Below, one piece after another: positions 20,395-31,326 of a stretch of DNA of 64,000 bases. The position numbers and the translations under genes are program-made. The notes below the pieces were generated by a model. That model saw nothing but the letters and a program-made list of their open reading frames with translations. It was not told where the DNA came from and searched no databases. Source of the stretch: Helianthus annuus (Eukaryota > Streptophyta > Magnoliopsida > Asterales > Asteraceae); assembly GCF_002127325.2 (NCBI RefSeq), contig NC_035435.2:112023047-112087046 (forward strand), read 5' to 3'. The stretch's first letter is position 1, and each line of letters begins with the position of its first letter.

Positions 20395-21888
20395 TTTAAG
20401 AGAACGTACCCTTTTTGGCTTTTCGTGATACTTTCGACTTAAAGCATCAGCCACCACATTGGCTTTTCTTGCATGATACTGGATATCACAATCATAATCG
20501 CTAAGCAATTCCATCCAGCGTCTTTGTCTCATATTTAACTCTTTTTGCCCAAAAACATACCTTAAGCTCTTATGATCTGTGAATATGGTAAACTTAATAC
20601 CATAAAGATAATGTCTCCAAATCTTAAGGGCAAAAATTATGGCTCCTAATTCCAAATCATGGGTTGAATAATTTTCTTCATGACTCTTAAGCTGTCTAGA
20701 GGCGTAAGCTATAACCTTTTGACGTTGCATTAACACACATCCATAACCTAACTTGGAAGCATCACAATAGACTACAAAGTCTCCAGTTCCTTCTGGTAAT
20801 GCTAGTATGGGTGCATGGGTTAATCTTTGCTTAAGGATTCTAAAAGCTTCTTCTTGTTTTGGTCCCCATTCAAACTTAACAGATTTACAGGTTAACTTAG
20901 TTAAAGGATTAGCTATTCTAGAAAAATCTCGAATAAATCTTCTATAATAACCGGCCAACCCTAAGAAACTTCTAACCTCGGTTGGTGACTCAGGGGTTTT
21001 CCATTTGGTAATTGCCTCGATCTTTATTGGATCCACATGAATTCCTTCATGATTAACTAAATGTCCAAGAAATTGTACCTGTTCTAACCAAAACTCGCAT
21101 TTTGAAAACTTAGCATAAATCTTTTCCTTTCTTAATAACCTTAAAAGTAAGTGCAAGTGCTTTGCATGCCCCTCTTTACCTTTAGAGTAAATTAGAATAT
21201 CATCTATGAAAACAATTATGAATTTATCCAAATATGGCTTACATATTCGGTTCATCATGTCCATAAATACGGCTGGGGCATTGGTTAAACCAAATGGCAT
21301 GACAGTAAATTCATAATGACCATACCTTGTTCTGAATGCGGTTTTAGGAATATCCTCTTCCTGTACCTTTAATTGATGATATCCTGATCTTAAATCAATT
21401 TTAGAGAAAAATCGAGCTCCTTGAAGTTGATCGAACAGATCATCGATCCTCGGTAATGGATACCGATTCTTAATCGTGACTTTGTTCAATTCACGGTAGT
21501 CAATGCACATACGCATTGATCCGTCCTTCTTTTTAACAAACAAAATCGGTGCTCCCCATGGCGATGAGCTTGGTTGTATGAATCCTTTCTCTAACAATTC
21601 GTCTAATTGGTTTTTCAGTTCCTGCATTTCAGCGGGTGCCAAACGGTAAGGTGCTTTGGCAATTGGTGTTGTCCCTGGTAGCAGATGGATTCCGAATTCA
21701 ACTTCCCTATCTGGCGGTAGTCCTGGCAATTCTTCTGGAGAGACATCTGAAAATTGGGACACTACTAGAATGTCTTTTAATTCTTTTCCTTTAGTGTTAG
21801 TGATTATAGAAATCAAATATACTATAGATCCTTTTCTTATATAACTTGCAGTTTTCATCACAGAGATGAATTTAGTGGATCTAGATGG
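20395..21888 (-). pseudogene. Element A reverse transcriptase and RNase H
   Basis: The order is [54 protein letters not shown] and the active site [10 protein letters not shown]. RNase H follows ([38 protein letters not shown]). RT and RNase H motifs look intact. The frame is cut at its 5' end by the SINE-like insertion and at its 3' end by the TAA at 20392. The upstream residues reported by translation through 22068 belong to the insertion. Confidence 0.9.
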
Positions 21889-22075
21889 TTGGGGGGGGGG
21901 ATATTCCACGGTCCTCCCAACCGCCGAGGTGATCCCACCTCGCAGACCGCCACCCAGCAAGCCTGAGTCTAGGGGTAAATCCGCTACCGTAGGGGCATTG
22001 GGAACGAGCAAGACTCGAACCCGCCACCTCCGGGTTAGAATGCAGGCTGGTGGCCATTGGGCTGACACCCTCCCT
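21889..22075 (-). mobile_element. tRNA-derived SINE-like insertion in element A pol
   Basis: About 185 bp of GC-rich DNA breaks the frame between ...EKITIKGG and STKFISV. On the minus strand it starts near GGGTGTCAGCCCAATGGCC (box A-like) and has GGTTCGAGTC (box B, near 22010-22020), the split promoter of RNA polymerase III. It ends in a run of about ten C. It is not a tRNA gene, since no cloverleaf or acceptor stem is evident. I could not fix the target duplication, so the ends are approximate. Confidence 0.7.
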
Positions 22076-23597
22076 TAATTGTGATCTTTTCACCCCTTGG
22101 TGATTTTACTTGAATTGACTTTTGATCACATAAAATACTGGCTTTATTAGCTATTAACCAATCCATTCCTAATACAACATCAAATCCAGCCAGATTCATT
22201 GGGTAAAGGTTTGCAATAAATTTTTTATTAAAAATTTCTATTCTTGCTCCCTGCAAGATTTCAGAAATCCTAACGGTTTCTCCATTTGCTGTCTCTACGA
22301 GACATTCTTGTGGTAGTTTAGTTAATGATTGATTTAGGAGTTTGCAGAACGAAGTATTAATAAAACTTTGGTTTGCACCAGAGTCAAATAATACTTTAGC
22401 AAAAATATCATTAACTAAAAACGTACCAGCTATGACGTCCGGAATCATCCTGGCTTCATCTGCAGTTAGAACAAATGCTCTAGCATTTTTAGTGTTCTTG
22501 TTGTTTGCAGCTGGAGCTAACTTTGGACAGTTTGGCTTGATATAACCTTTTTCTCCACAGTTGAAGCACATTCCATTTGTTGGTTTCCTTCTGCAGGTTT
22601 CTTCCTTATGTCCTGGTGCTTTGCAGAAATTGTAGAAAGTAGAGCATCTTCCTGAATGCTTCTTTCTGCAGGCTCTGCAGTATGGCGCAGAGGTAGAACC
22701 TACATTCCTACGGTTGGAATTCCCAGAACGGAATTCTTGAGTAAGCCTTTGGGTCAGGTTTCTCCTCTGGTCTTCTTCTCTAGTATGGATTAACTCATCT
22801 GTCAAGGTATTAGCTAGTTCTACAGCTTCTTCTATGGTTTGGGGTCTAGCTGCCTTGACTACATGTCTAATTTCTCCAATTAATCCCCAGATGTAACGGG
22901 AGATTAATACCGGCTCAGGTGATGCAAGGGTTGGTACTATCCTAGCATATTCAAAGAATGTGGTAGTGTAACACTTACTGTCTACCCCGGTCATTCTAAG
23001 ATTTAGAAACTTATTTGCTATTTGCTCCTTTTCATTGGGAGGATAGAACTTCCTTTCTACCATATTATTGAACTCTTCCCATTCCATGTTATAGATTCTA
23101 TCACTTCCTCTTGACTGGAGGATAGTGTTCCACCACTCTAGAGCTGTATTCTTAAATAAATTAGAAGCAAACATTATCCTATCTTCTTCGACACACTTGC
23201 TTATTTTCAGAACAGCCTCAGTTTTCTCTATCCAACGTAGAGCTGCAATGGGTCCTTCATTTCCCGAGAATTCTATTGGTTTACAGGACCAGAATTCTTT
23301 ATAAGAACAACCATATGGCATGGTTCTTCTTCTTTTGGGAATGGGCGCTTGAAGTACAAGTCCATTGTTCACGCTGTGTTCCGGTTCACTTGGTCGCTTA
23401 CTACTATGCTTACTTTTATTATTCGCTTCTTGAACTGTTTGAATAATAAATGGCATTGCATCTATAATTCCTTGTGCCACTATGTGTTGAATGGCACTAT
23501 TATCCATTTGGTTTCCATTGTTTGGATTCTCATTAACCCCGTTATTGTTACTCTGGTTATCGTTATTCAGATTATCTTGATTTCCCTCGTTGGCCAT
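22076..23597 (-). pseudogene. Element A Gag and protease
   Basis: It starts MANEGNQDN at 23597 (an in-frame ATG also lies at 23612). A Gag core (EFWSCKPIEFSGNEG, ALRWIEKTEAV, ALEWWNTILQSRG) is followed by zinc-binding motifs (CRACRKKHSGRC, FCKAPGHKEETC, CFNCGEKGYIKPNC). The aspartic protease active site is FDSGANQSF, and a flap-side VVLGMDWL follows. The frame is open until the SINE-like insertion. It would have been one polyprotein with the RT frame before that insertion. Confidence 0.9.
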
Positions 23598-23950
23598 CTG
23601 AATTTTAAACATTTACCAAATATTAATATCACAAATAATATTTGAATATAGCCAATCACATGACACACACTTTTAGTCAAAAGCGTCGATCATTGCGACT
23701 TTTACTCTATTCATATATTATGCATCTATTACACACCAGTACTGAAATTAAAATTACAATACCGACTGAAATGTAAAGCTACAATACTAGTAGTATGCAT
23801 CCGTAGTTTTTTTTTTCTAACACATACACACATATATTATTATTTTTATATTATATTATTATTATTACTACTACCGTTCTGGCATCACATTTACTGATAT
23901 GGATTCATCCAAAAATCCATATTGCGTTCGTCGTATTTCCATACGAGACG

Positions 23951-24047
23951 CTATCTCACCTGTCTCATTCGCTCACTGCTTTCTAAAATTTCCTCACCAA
24001 AAGTCCTAAATTCTTGTATGTTTTCTGCACTCATTGGGGGTGCAGGT
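23951..24047 (-). pseudogene. Element A upstream ORF, C-terminal part
   Basis: This is the last third-party piece of the ORF that begins at 41132: PPMSAENIQEF, FGEEILESSERM, then stop TAG (23951-23953). It joins in frame to the piece at 33694-34137 when element B and one CAGGT are removed. The stretch 23598-23950 is AT-rich leader before gag with no other feature. Confidence 0.7.
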
Positions 24048-25184
24048 TGTCACACCCCCAAAATCCACCTGCGGATAACACCCGCTTCGAGGGCGTGACT
24101 GACCAGGATCCAGCCACCAATTATACTGAATACTTAAGTTGATAACAAAAGTAATACTTACTAATCATAAGCTTAGCAAATATTAAGTTCAGAGTTTAAA
24201 GTTTTAAGTTCAAAACAGTAATAAATAGCGGAAGCATAAGTAAGGTAGTTTAAACAATGTTCATGTTTCAAAATACGGTAACACCCAACACAGGGGTGAA
24301 CAGACACTACACATTCCCAAGCAGCAAGCTCCTTCGTCACGGGTTACCTGCAAAGCATGCAGTAAGGGGTCAACAATAATGCTGAGTGAGTTCACTAGTT
24401 GTCCAGTTTTAATTACCAAAAACTTTGTTTCACCGGTTAATTTATCCGTTTATACATGCCCTGGGGAGCTACCCCAAAAGTTAGCGACTAAACTGTTTTT
24501 CCAATACCGAACACTAGGTAACCGTTGCGTATCCGCAGGATGCCCCGATGTCAATGTTCTATCATCATTGACGGATTTCTGAGTACATTAGTTCACGCCC
24601 GTCCCAAACCAGGGCACGGTGTGAGGCTGGTAAACACCTAAATAGCGCTATCAACTAATAACCCGTTCGCCTAACCCGGCGACTAATCGGTATTTGTAGT
24701 AGGGACTTGAGTGATAGAGTTTCGTTTAGTGCCGTTAGTTGCAATCCGTATAAACAGTAATTAACCAAAAGGTTTCCCAATACCCGGGAAGGAAAAGTAA
24801 GTTTTGTTCCCAATAACTAGGGAAGGTATGTAAATGGTATCCCCTTTTACCAGGGGATAGGGTTGTTAGTCTCGTGTCCCAAACCACCGGGACGCATGCT
24901 TTTAAGTTGTGAACTCACCTTGGGTTGCTCGGTAGGTTTAGGTTACTTGTCAATCACGTTGGTCACCACGTCCTAACATGGTTACCGGTATAGGTCAGGT
25001 TCGGTGTACAAGTAATCACGTAAGAACATATACAGGCACATAACATACATACAGGTAAACAGTCATTGGGTTATTGGGCCGGCCTAAACCATTAAACAGT
25101 CAACAGCAACACAGCAACACTTAGTTCACTTAACAGATAGCCCAAGTTAACACAGAATGGCCCAATAACCAAAATGGACAGCCC

Positions 25185-25410
25185 ACTCGCAACCAGCTGG
25201 TCTCGAGTCGCAACCAGGTGGTTTCGGCCTGCCACGCTGTGGTTGCGAGTCGTAACCGTGGTCTCGAGTCATCATGCTGTGGTTGCGAGTCGCAACCGAC
25301 GTAGTCTCGAGTCGCAATCACGTGGTCTCGACTTGTCATGCTTTGGTTGCGAGTCGCAACGGTGCGGTTTCGAGTCGGAAGGCTGTCGTTGCGAGTCGTA
25401 ACCTGTCACT
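25185..25410 (-). repeat. GTTGCGAGTCGCAAC word array in element B LTR
   Basis: Half-words GGTTGCGA and TCGCAACC recur about every 20-40 bases, interleaved with CTCGAGTCG. Some join into the near-perfect inverted repeat GGTTGCGAGTCGCAACC (25281-25297). Another pair lies at 26226-26250. The array repeats at 32464-32690. Confidence 0.75.
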
Positions 25411-26160
25411 TTCATGTACACGTGATGATGCAGATGCATCAGTCCCTTTTGTACCAAGAATTCAGGCCCATTTTAGGAAACTACCAATAAGGTTTCACTA
25501 ACACTTTGCCAAAGCTGAATACTAGTAAAGATAGATCAAACTTTGCCATTTTACATCTTCAAGTCATATTCAAACAAGTTCATCCTATCTTCATATTTTT
25601 CTAGGGTTTTCACCATAACAAATCACACATTTATGAACCAAAAATCACATATTTCTAGCAAGATTATGATGCAAGAACAAGTAAAACATACACTTAGTGG
25701 CATTAACATAACTCGGTTGGCCCTAAACATCCTTAAACCATTATTCCATAACCATTTAAGCATGTTAGTAAGTATCATTCATAAGGTTTAACACACATAG
25801 TCAAAACTTCACAAACTTCCTAAAAATCATGCATAGTATTTCTAGCAAGCAAAATATTTCTAACCAAACATGCATAAAAATCTAGTTCATTTAACCCACA
25901 TAAATCTTATACACAAAAGATAACACAAAAGATAGCACTAACCGGTTATGAAAAGAGGAGCCGAAAACAAAGAAAAGAGAACCGAGAAGATGGTATGTCC
26001 GAGTGATAGTCTTGACCGAGTTTCTTGTCCGGGATCCTTGAGCTTGAACCGAAAATTGGAGGAGATGGTAATGTTGTTTGAGGGTTTCTAGTTGAGAGAA
26101 AATAGGAGGAGTGTGTGTTTGTGTGTTGTAACAAATGAGGGAAAGTGAGGAGAAGGTGGG

Positions 26161-26168
26161 ATATATAT
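26161..26168 (-). promoter_or_regulatory. TATA box of element B LTR
   Basis: TATATATA on the minus strand just inside the GC-richer promoter part of the LTR. It recurs near 33440. Confidence 0.5.
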
Positions 26169-26506
26169 ACATGGGGTGTTTCGGGTTGGGCTTGGGGGTT
26201 TCGACCCAAACCGGTTACGGCCCAAAGGCCCACTCGCAACCGCCCGGTTGCGAGTCATGGTCTCGGGTCGTGGTTTCGGCTCTCATATAAATATATATAT
26301 ATACAATACATACATACATCACATATCATGCAAAAATCACGTTTCCATTTAATAATATTTATATACACACGAAATATTACAAGGTGATCGTTCGGAAAAA
26401 CCTCGAGTGTCACATTATCCCCAAGTTTTAAGAACTTTCGTCCCGAAAGTTGAAGCAGCCACTGCCAAGCTAGCGTGTTTCAACGGGGTGTCACATCATC
26501 CCCCCG

Positions 26507-29500
26507 TTAGTTTGGAATTTCGTCCCGAAATTCGGTTGTAGCTTCAGTGCTGGGGTTTTCGTTTGGGAATAACTGGGGATACTTGGACTTCATCTGGTCC
26601 TCCCGCTCCCAGGTAAACTCTGGGCCGCGCCGTGAGTTCCAACGAACTCGCACAAGGGGTATCTGGCTACGTTTGAGGGTTTTGATTTCTCGATCCGTGA
26701 TCTCAATCGGTTCCTCAGTAAAGTGTAGCTGTTCATCAATCGTCAGTTCCTTAAAAGGAATCACAAGTGTTTCATCCGACAAACACTTCTTCAGGTTAGA
26801 CACGTGAAAAACGTTGTGCACTGCACTCAGCTCTGCAGGCAGGTTTAATCTATAAGCAACCTTACCGATTTTCTCGGTAATTTCGAACGGTCCAACATAC
26901 CGTGGATTCAGCTTGCCCCGTTTACCGAAACGGACCACACCCTTCCAGGGTGAGACTTTAAGTAGAACCCGGTCCCCGACCTGGAATTCTAGTGGTTTCC
27001 TACGCTTATCGGCGTAGCTTTTCTGACGGTCACGAGCTGCCGCCATGCGTTGCCTGATCTGGGAAATCTTTTCCGTTGTATCTACTACCAGTTCTGGGCC
27101 TGTGAGTTGACTATCACCGACTTCCGCCCAGCAGAGAGGTGATCGGCATTTACGACCGTACAATGCCTCAAAAGGTGCTGCCTGAATGCTAGTGTGGTAG
27201 CTGTTGTTGTAGGAGAATTCCACCAACGGTAGATGTTTCTCCCAGTTCTTGCCAAAATCGATCACACATGCTCTGAGCATGTCTTCTAGGGTTTGGATGG
27301 TGCGTTCGGACTGCCCATCCGTTTGCGGGTGGTAAGCGGTGCTCATGTCCAAACGTGAGCCAAAGCATTTGTGCATAGCTTGCCACATCTCGGAAGTAAA
27401 ACGAGCGTCTCGGTCGGAAATAATAGAAGTTGGCACCCCGTGCCTGGAGACTACTTCCTTCAAATAGATTTCTGCCAAGGTAGAAAACTTGTCTGTTTCC
27501 TTAATGGCCAGAAAGTGTGCAGACTTAGTCAATCGATCTACTATCACCCAAATAGTATCATTCCCGCGTTGAGATCTAGGTAGCCCTGTAACAAAATCCA
27601 TGGAAATTTGCTCCCATTTCCATTTCGGGATTTCCGGTTGTTGTAGTAGGCCTGCTGGTTTCTGATACTCGATCTTGACTCTTGCGCAGGTCAAACATTT
27701 GCCAACATAGGCTGCTATGTGGGCTTTCATGCCAGGCCACCAGTAAGTGGTTTTCAAGTCGTGGTACATCTTATCTGCACCAGGATGTACTGAATAACGG
27801 GACTTATGAGCTTCGTCCATCACAAGCTCTCGTAGATCTCCGTAAAGTGGGACCCAAATGCGCCCTGCCACATAGTAGGCGCCGTCTTCTTTCTGTTCTA
27901 GTTGCTGTCTCGATCCTCGCAGGGACTCAGCCCTGATGTTTTCCGGCTTCAGAGCTTCAACCTGAGCATTTCGAATCTGGGTAGGGAGACTAGACTGGAT
28001 AGTAAGTTGTAATGCTCGCACGCGCCGTGGTATAGTGTCCTTTCGGCTGAGGGCGTCTGCCACGACATTGGCCTTGCCCGGATGATACTTGATGGCGCAC
28101 TCGTAGTCATTCAGAAGTTCAACCCATCGACGTTGACGCATGTTTAATTCCTTCTGCTTAAAGATATGCTCGAGACTCCTGTGATCGGTGTAAATGGTGC
28201 ACTTGGTACCGTACAAGTAATGTCTCCATATCTTAAGCGCAAATATCACTGCTCCCAGTTCCAAGTCGTGTGTTGTGTAGTTCCTTTCATGTGTCTTAAG
28301 TTGTCGAGAGGCGTAAGCAATAACTTTCTCGCGTTGCATCAACACACAACCGAGCCCATGAATAGACGCATCGCAGTAAACCACAAAGTCGTCCGTTCCT
28401 TCAGGTAACGATAGAATAGGAGCGCTGCAGAGGTTATCCTTTAATTTCTGAAAAGCAGATTCCTGCGCTTCGTTCCACTTGTAGGTGACGCCTTTCTGAG
28501 TGAGTGTAGTGAGGGGTTGAGCGATCTTTGAGAATCCCTGAATGAATCTGCGGTAGTAACCTGCCAATCCCAAGAATTGGCGAACTTCAGTCGGAGTCTT
28601 AGGGGTAGGCCAATTCTTTATAGAGTCGATCTTAGCTGGGTCGACGTGGATTCCGTCCTTGTTAACCACGTGCCCAAGGAAATGAACTTCTCGAAGCCAG
28701 AAGTCGCATTTCGAGAACTTGGCATACAGTTGCTCATTGCGAAGGAGTTCGAGGATAAGGCGTAGGTGCTGTTCATGCTCTTCCTGACTTTTCGAGTAGA
28801 TCAGGATGTCGTCTATAAACACGATCACGAACTTGTCGAGGTAGGGTTTGCATACTCGGTTCATGAGGTCCATGAACACTGCAGGGGCGTTGGTCATTCC
28901 AAAAGGCATGACGAGAAATTCATAGTGACCATAACGAGTTCTGAATGCAGTTTTGGAAATATCTTCGTTACGGACCCTTAACTGATGGTAGCCTGATCGC
29001 AGATCAATCTTAGAGTAGTAGCTTGATCCTTGCAATTGATCGAATAGGTCATCGATTCGAGGAAGAGGGTAACGATTCTTGATGGTAACCTTGTTCAACT
29101 CACGATAGTCAATGCACATCCGGAACGTGCCATCCTTCTTCTTAACAAAGAGTACCGGTGCTCCCCAGGGTGATGAGCTAGGACGGATAAACCCTTTATC
29201 CAAAAGTTCCTGTAGTTGAGTAGAGAGTTCCTTCAATTCTGCGGGGGCTAGTCGATAAGGCGCACGAGCTATAGGCGTTGCTCCGGGAGCTAGCTCGATT
29301 TGGAATTCGACCTGACGGTGGGGAGGGAGTCCAGGTAGTTCCTCAGGAAATACCTCGGGGTAGTCACGCACTACTGGAAAGTCTTCAATCCTCTTTTCCT
29401 TTTCCTGCGTGTTGGTAACAAGTGCTAAGATAGCGGTGTGCCCTTTCCGTAAACACTTCTGAGCCTTCAAGAACGAGATAATGCCGGAGATTTCTCCACT

Positions 29501-31045
29501 TTTGCCACCTTGTACAATGAGGGGTTCGCCAGAACGGCGAGGAATACGAACTGCTTTCTCTTGACAGAGGATCTCAGCGCGATGCTTGGATAACCAATCC
29601 ATACCAATAACGACTTCGAAGCTTCCAAGAGTAACAGGGAAAAGGTCGATACTAAATGTCTGACCAGACAACTCTAGTTTGCAGCCTTTGACAACATGTG
29701 AGGCCTCGATGTTTCTACCATTAGCTAACTCGACGATATGAGGAGAACTTAGTAACGAAAGCGGACGCTTAAGCTTCTTACTAATACGTAGGGATACATA
29801 ACTAGCATCGGCACCGGAATCAAATAACACAGAAACATAACGATCATCGAGTAGGAACTTACCCGTCACGACATTGGGGTCATTCCTTGCTTCACCAGCT
29901 CCAATCACGAATGCTCTTCCTCTAGCGCCATTCCCAGCATTGTTGTTCTGATTGTTGTTCCCAGCTCCTTGATTGTTGTTGCGGTTCTGATTCAGTTCAG
30001 GACAATCCTTCTTAAAGTGCCCCTCAGCTCCACACTTAAAACATGCCCGGTTGTTTCCCTGCTGCTGTTGCTGTTGGGGTTGTTGCTGATTCTGTCTAGC
30101 TGGGAACTGACTTCGACAATCCTTGGCCTCATGCCCCATTTTGTTACATCGCTGACACTGGCCCTTCACACACCGCCCGCTGTGGTGTCGATTGCACTTG
30201 TTGCACTTGGGGTGGTTTCCACGATAGCCACCCTGTTGCTGGGTGTCTTTGTTGTTTTCGGTTTTCCTTTGCTGCGCTGGGGCCTGAGTGGGGTTAGCAT
30301 CCTTGCTTTGACTTCCTTCCCACTTACGCTTGCTGTCACTAGAAGTTCCGACCGTAGCACTGATCCTTTTGGGCAACCTGCCCTCCTCTACAGCCTGATC
30401 AGTAAGTTTGTGAGCAAGCCGAACAATTGGCTGAATGGTAGTGTGGTTAGCTGAAGTGACATGGCTTCGAATCTCTGGAGCCAAACCTTTGATGTACAGT
30501 TCGATTCTTCGATACATGGGTCGAGACATATTCGGGCAGAGAGCAGCATAGTCATTGGACAACTTGGTGTAGGTTTCAATCTCTGACCCAACCATCTTGA
30601 GCTCATAGTACTCGTTCTCAAGCTTGTGGATGTCATCCCGGTGACAGTATTCATCCTTAATCATATCCTTGAAATCCTCCCATGCGGTAGCATTAGCAGT
30701 TTCCAACCCAAACATCTGAATCTGCGCCTTCCACCAAGAAAGCGCGCTTCCTTCAAGCGTAGCAGTAGCAAACTTCACCCAATTTGCAGGGGGACACTCG
30801 CAAACAGCAAAGACAGCTTCAATTTTCTCAATCCAATGCAGAAGACCTATGGCACCCTCAGTGCCGTTGAAAGGGAGAGGCTTGCAATCCATGAAAGTTT
30901 TGAAAGTACACACTGGTGGTTGCGCAGGTGCATGCTGACCTATAGGGTGAGCTGCGAAAGCCGCAGCCACGGTGTTGAGCAGGTTAGTGAACTGAGCCTG
31001 CGTCATGTTGATGTTTCCCCTTCCACGTCCACTCATTGTCTTCAT
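26507..31045 (-). CDS. Element B Gag-Pol polyprotein, intact
   Basis: 1512 residues from [10 protein letters not shown] (31045). An in-frame ATG 38 codons upstream is less likely because Gag-like sequence begins only here. The order is Gag core ([10 protein letters not shown], about 100-210); zinc knuckles [14 protein letters not shown] (about 297) and [14 protein letters not shown] (about 335); protease FDSGADASY (about 409); RT with [10 protein letters not shown] (about 743); RNase H ([31 protein letters not shown]); integrase ([42 protein letters not shown]). A chromodomain-like end follows ([18 protein letters not shown]). All catalytic residues I can check are present. With near-identical LTRs this is a candidate autonomous element. 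The region 26415-26506 holds the polypurine tract. Confidence 0.95.
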   Translation of the reverse strand: MKTMSGRGRGNINMTQAQFTNLLNTVAAAFAAHPIGQHAPAQPPVCTFKTFMDCKPLPFNGTEGAIGLLHWIEKIEAVFAVCECPPANWVKFATATLEGSALSWWKAQIQMFGLETANATAWEDFKDMIKDEYCHRDDIHKLENEYYELKMVGSEIETYTKLSNDYAALCPNMSRPMYRRIELYIKGLAPEIRSHVTSANHTTIQPIVRLAHKLTDQAVEEGRLPKRISATVGTSSDSKRKWEGSQSKDANPTQAPAQQRKTENNKDTQQQGGYRGNHPKCNKCNRHHSGRCVKGQCQRCNKMGHEAKDCRSQFPARQNQQQPQQQQQQGNNRACFKCGAEGHFKKDCPELNQNRNNNQGAGNNNQNNNAGNGARGRAFVIGAGEARNDPNVVTGKFLLDDRYVSVLFDSGADASYVSLRISKKLKRPLSLLSSPHIVELANGRNIEASHVVKGCKLELSGQTFSIDLFPVTLGSFEVVIGMDWLSKHRAEILCQEKAVRIPRRSGEPLIVQGGKSGEISGIISFLKAQKCLRKGHTAILALVTNTQEKEKRIEDFPVVRDYPEVFPEELPGLPPHRQVEFQIELAPGATPIARAPYRLAPAELKELSTQLQELLDKGFIRPSSSPWGAPVLFVKKKDGTFRMCIDYRELNKVTIKNRYPLPRIDDLFDQLQGSSYYSKIDLRSGYHQLRVRNEDISKTAFRTRYGHYEFLVMPFGMTNAPAVFMDLMNRVCKPYLDKFVIVFIDDILIYSKSQEEHEQHLRLILELLRNEQLYAKFSKCDFWLREVHFLGHVVNKDGIHVDPAKIDSIKNWPTPKTPTEVRQFLGLAGYYRRFIQGFSKIAQPLTTLTQKGVTYKWNEAQESAFQKLKDNLCSAPILSLPEGTDDFVVYCDASIHGLGCVLMQREKVIAYASRQLKTHERNYTTHDLELGAVIFALKIWRHYLYGTKCTIYTDHRSLEHIFKQKELNMRQRRWVELLNDYECAIKYHPGKANVVADALSRKDTIPRRVRALQLTIQSSLPTQIRNAQVEALKPENIRAESLRGSRQQLEQKEDGAYYVAGRIWVPLYGDLRELVMDEAHKSRYSVHPGADKMYHDLKTTYWWPGMKAHIAAYVGKCLTCARVKIEYQKPAGLLQQPEIPKWKWEQISMDFVTGLPRSQRGNDTIWVIVDRLTKSAHFLAIKETDKFSTLAEIYLKEVVSRHGVPTSIISDRDARFTSEMWQAMHKCFGSRLDMSTAYHPQTDGQSERTIQTLEDMLRACVIDFGKNWEKHLPLVEFSYNNSYHTSIQAAPFEALYGRKCRSPLCWAEVGDSQLTGPELVVDTTEKISQIRQRMAAARDRQKSYADKRRKPLEFQVGDRVLLKVSPWKGVVRFGKRGKLNPRYVGPFEITEKIGKVAYRLNLPAELSAVHNVFHVSNLKKCLSDETLVIPFKELTIDEQLHFTEEPIEITDREIKTLKRSQIPLVRVRWNSRRGPEFTWEREDQMKSKYPQLFPNENPSTEATTEFRDEIPN

Positions 31046-31310
31046 AACCAGAAAACGCAGTATGAGTGTGATGTCGTAGTGTAGCGAGAATGAGATAGAA
31101 GAGAGAGGTGTATCTATCTGAGTTAGGCATACTAATACGTATAGCAAATCAGGAAACATAAAGCAAACAAGTAAACACTGGTCCGAGCTATGAGGTCAAA
31201 TGTGTCGAGCCTTGCACTTGGAGTGTAGTGTCGTCGCGAGTCACGGGTTATAGTCTGGTTTTCTCCAAAAAGATTTTCCCCTTTTTAAAACCAAGTTCAC
31301 TATAACCAAT

Positions 31311-31323
31311 GGCTCTGATACCA
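31311..31323 (-). other. Primer binding site of element B
   Basis: TGGTATCAGAGCC on the minus strand, three bases inside the 5' LTR boundary. It matches initiator tRNA-Met. Confidence 0.88.
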
Positions 31324-31326
31324 ATC

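Larger units (their letters stand above)
24048..26414 (-). repeat. Element B 3' LTR
   Basis: It is 2367 bp and on the minus strand begins TGTGACACTCGAGG. It holds an array of GTTGCGAGTCG words (25185-25410) and a reversed TATA box at 26161. The several 60-97 residue frames in it recur in the other LTR and are not genes. Confidence 0.95.

Noticed and set aside
22010..22020. Possible tRNA gene (GGTTCGAGTC)
   Set aside because: Box B alone; no cloverleaf or acceptor stem, and it is part of a SINE-like insertion.
25130..26387. Several 60-97 residue ORFs in element B LTR
   Set aside because: All recur unchanged in the second LTR and have no homology; products of LTR sequence.
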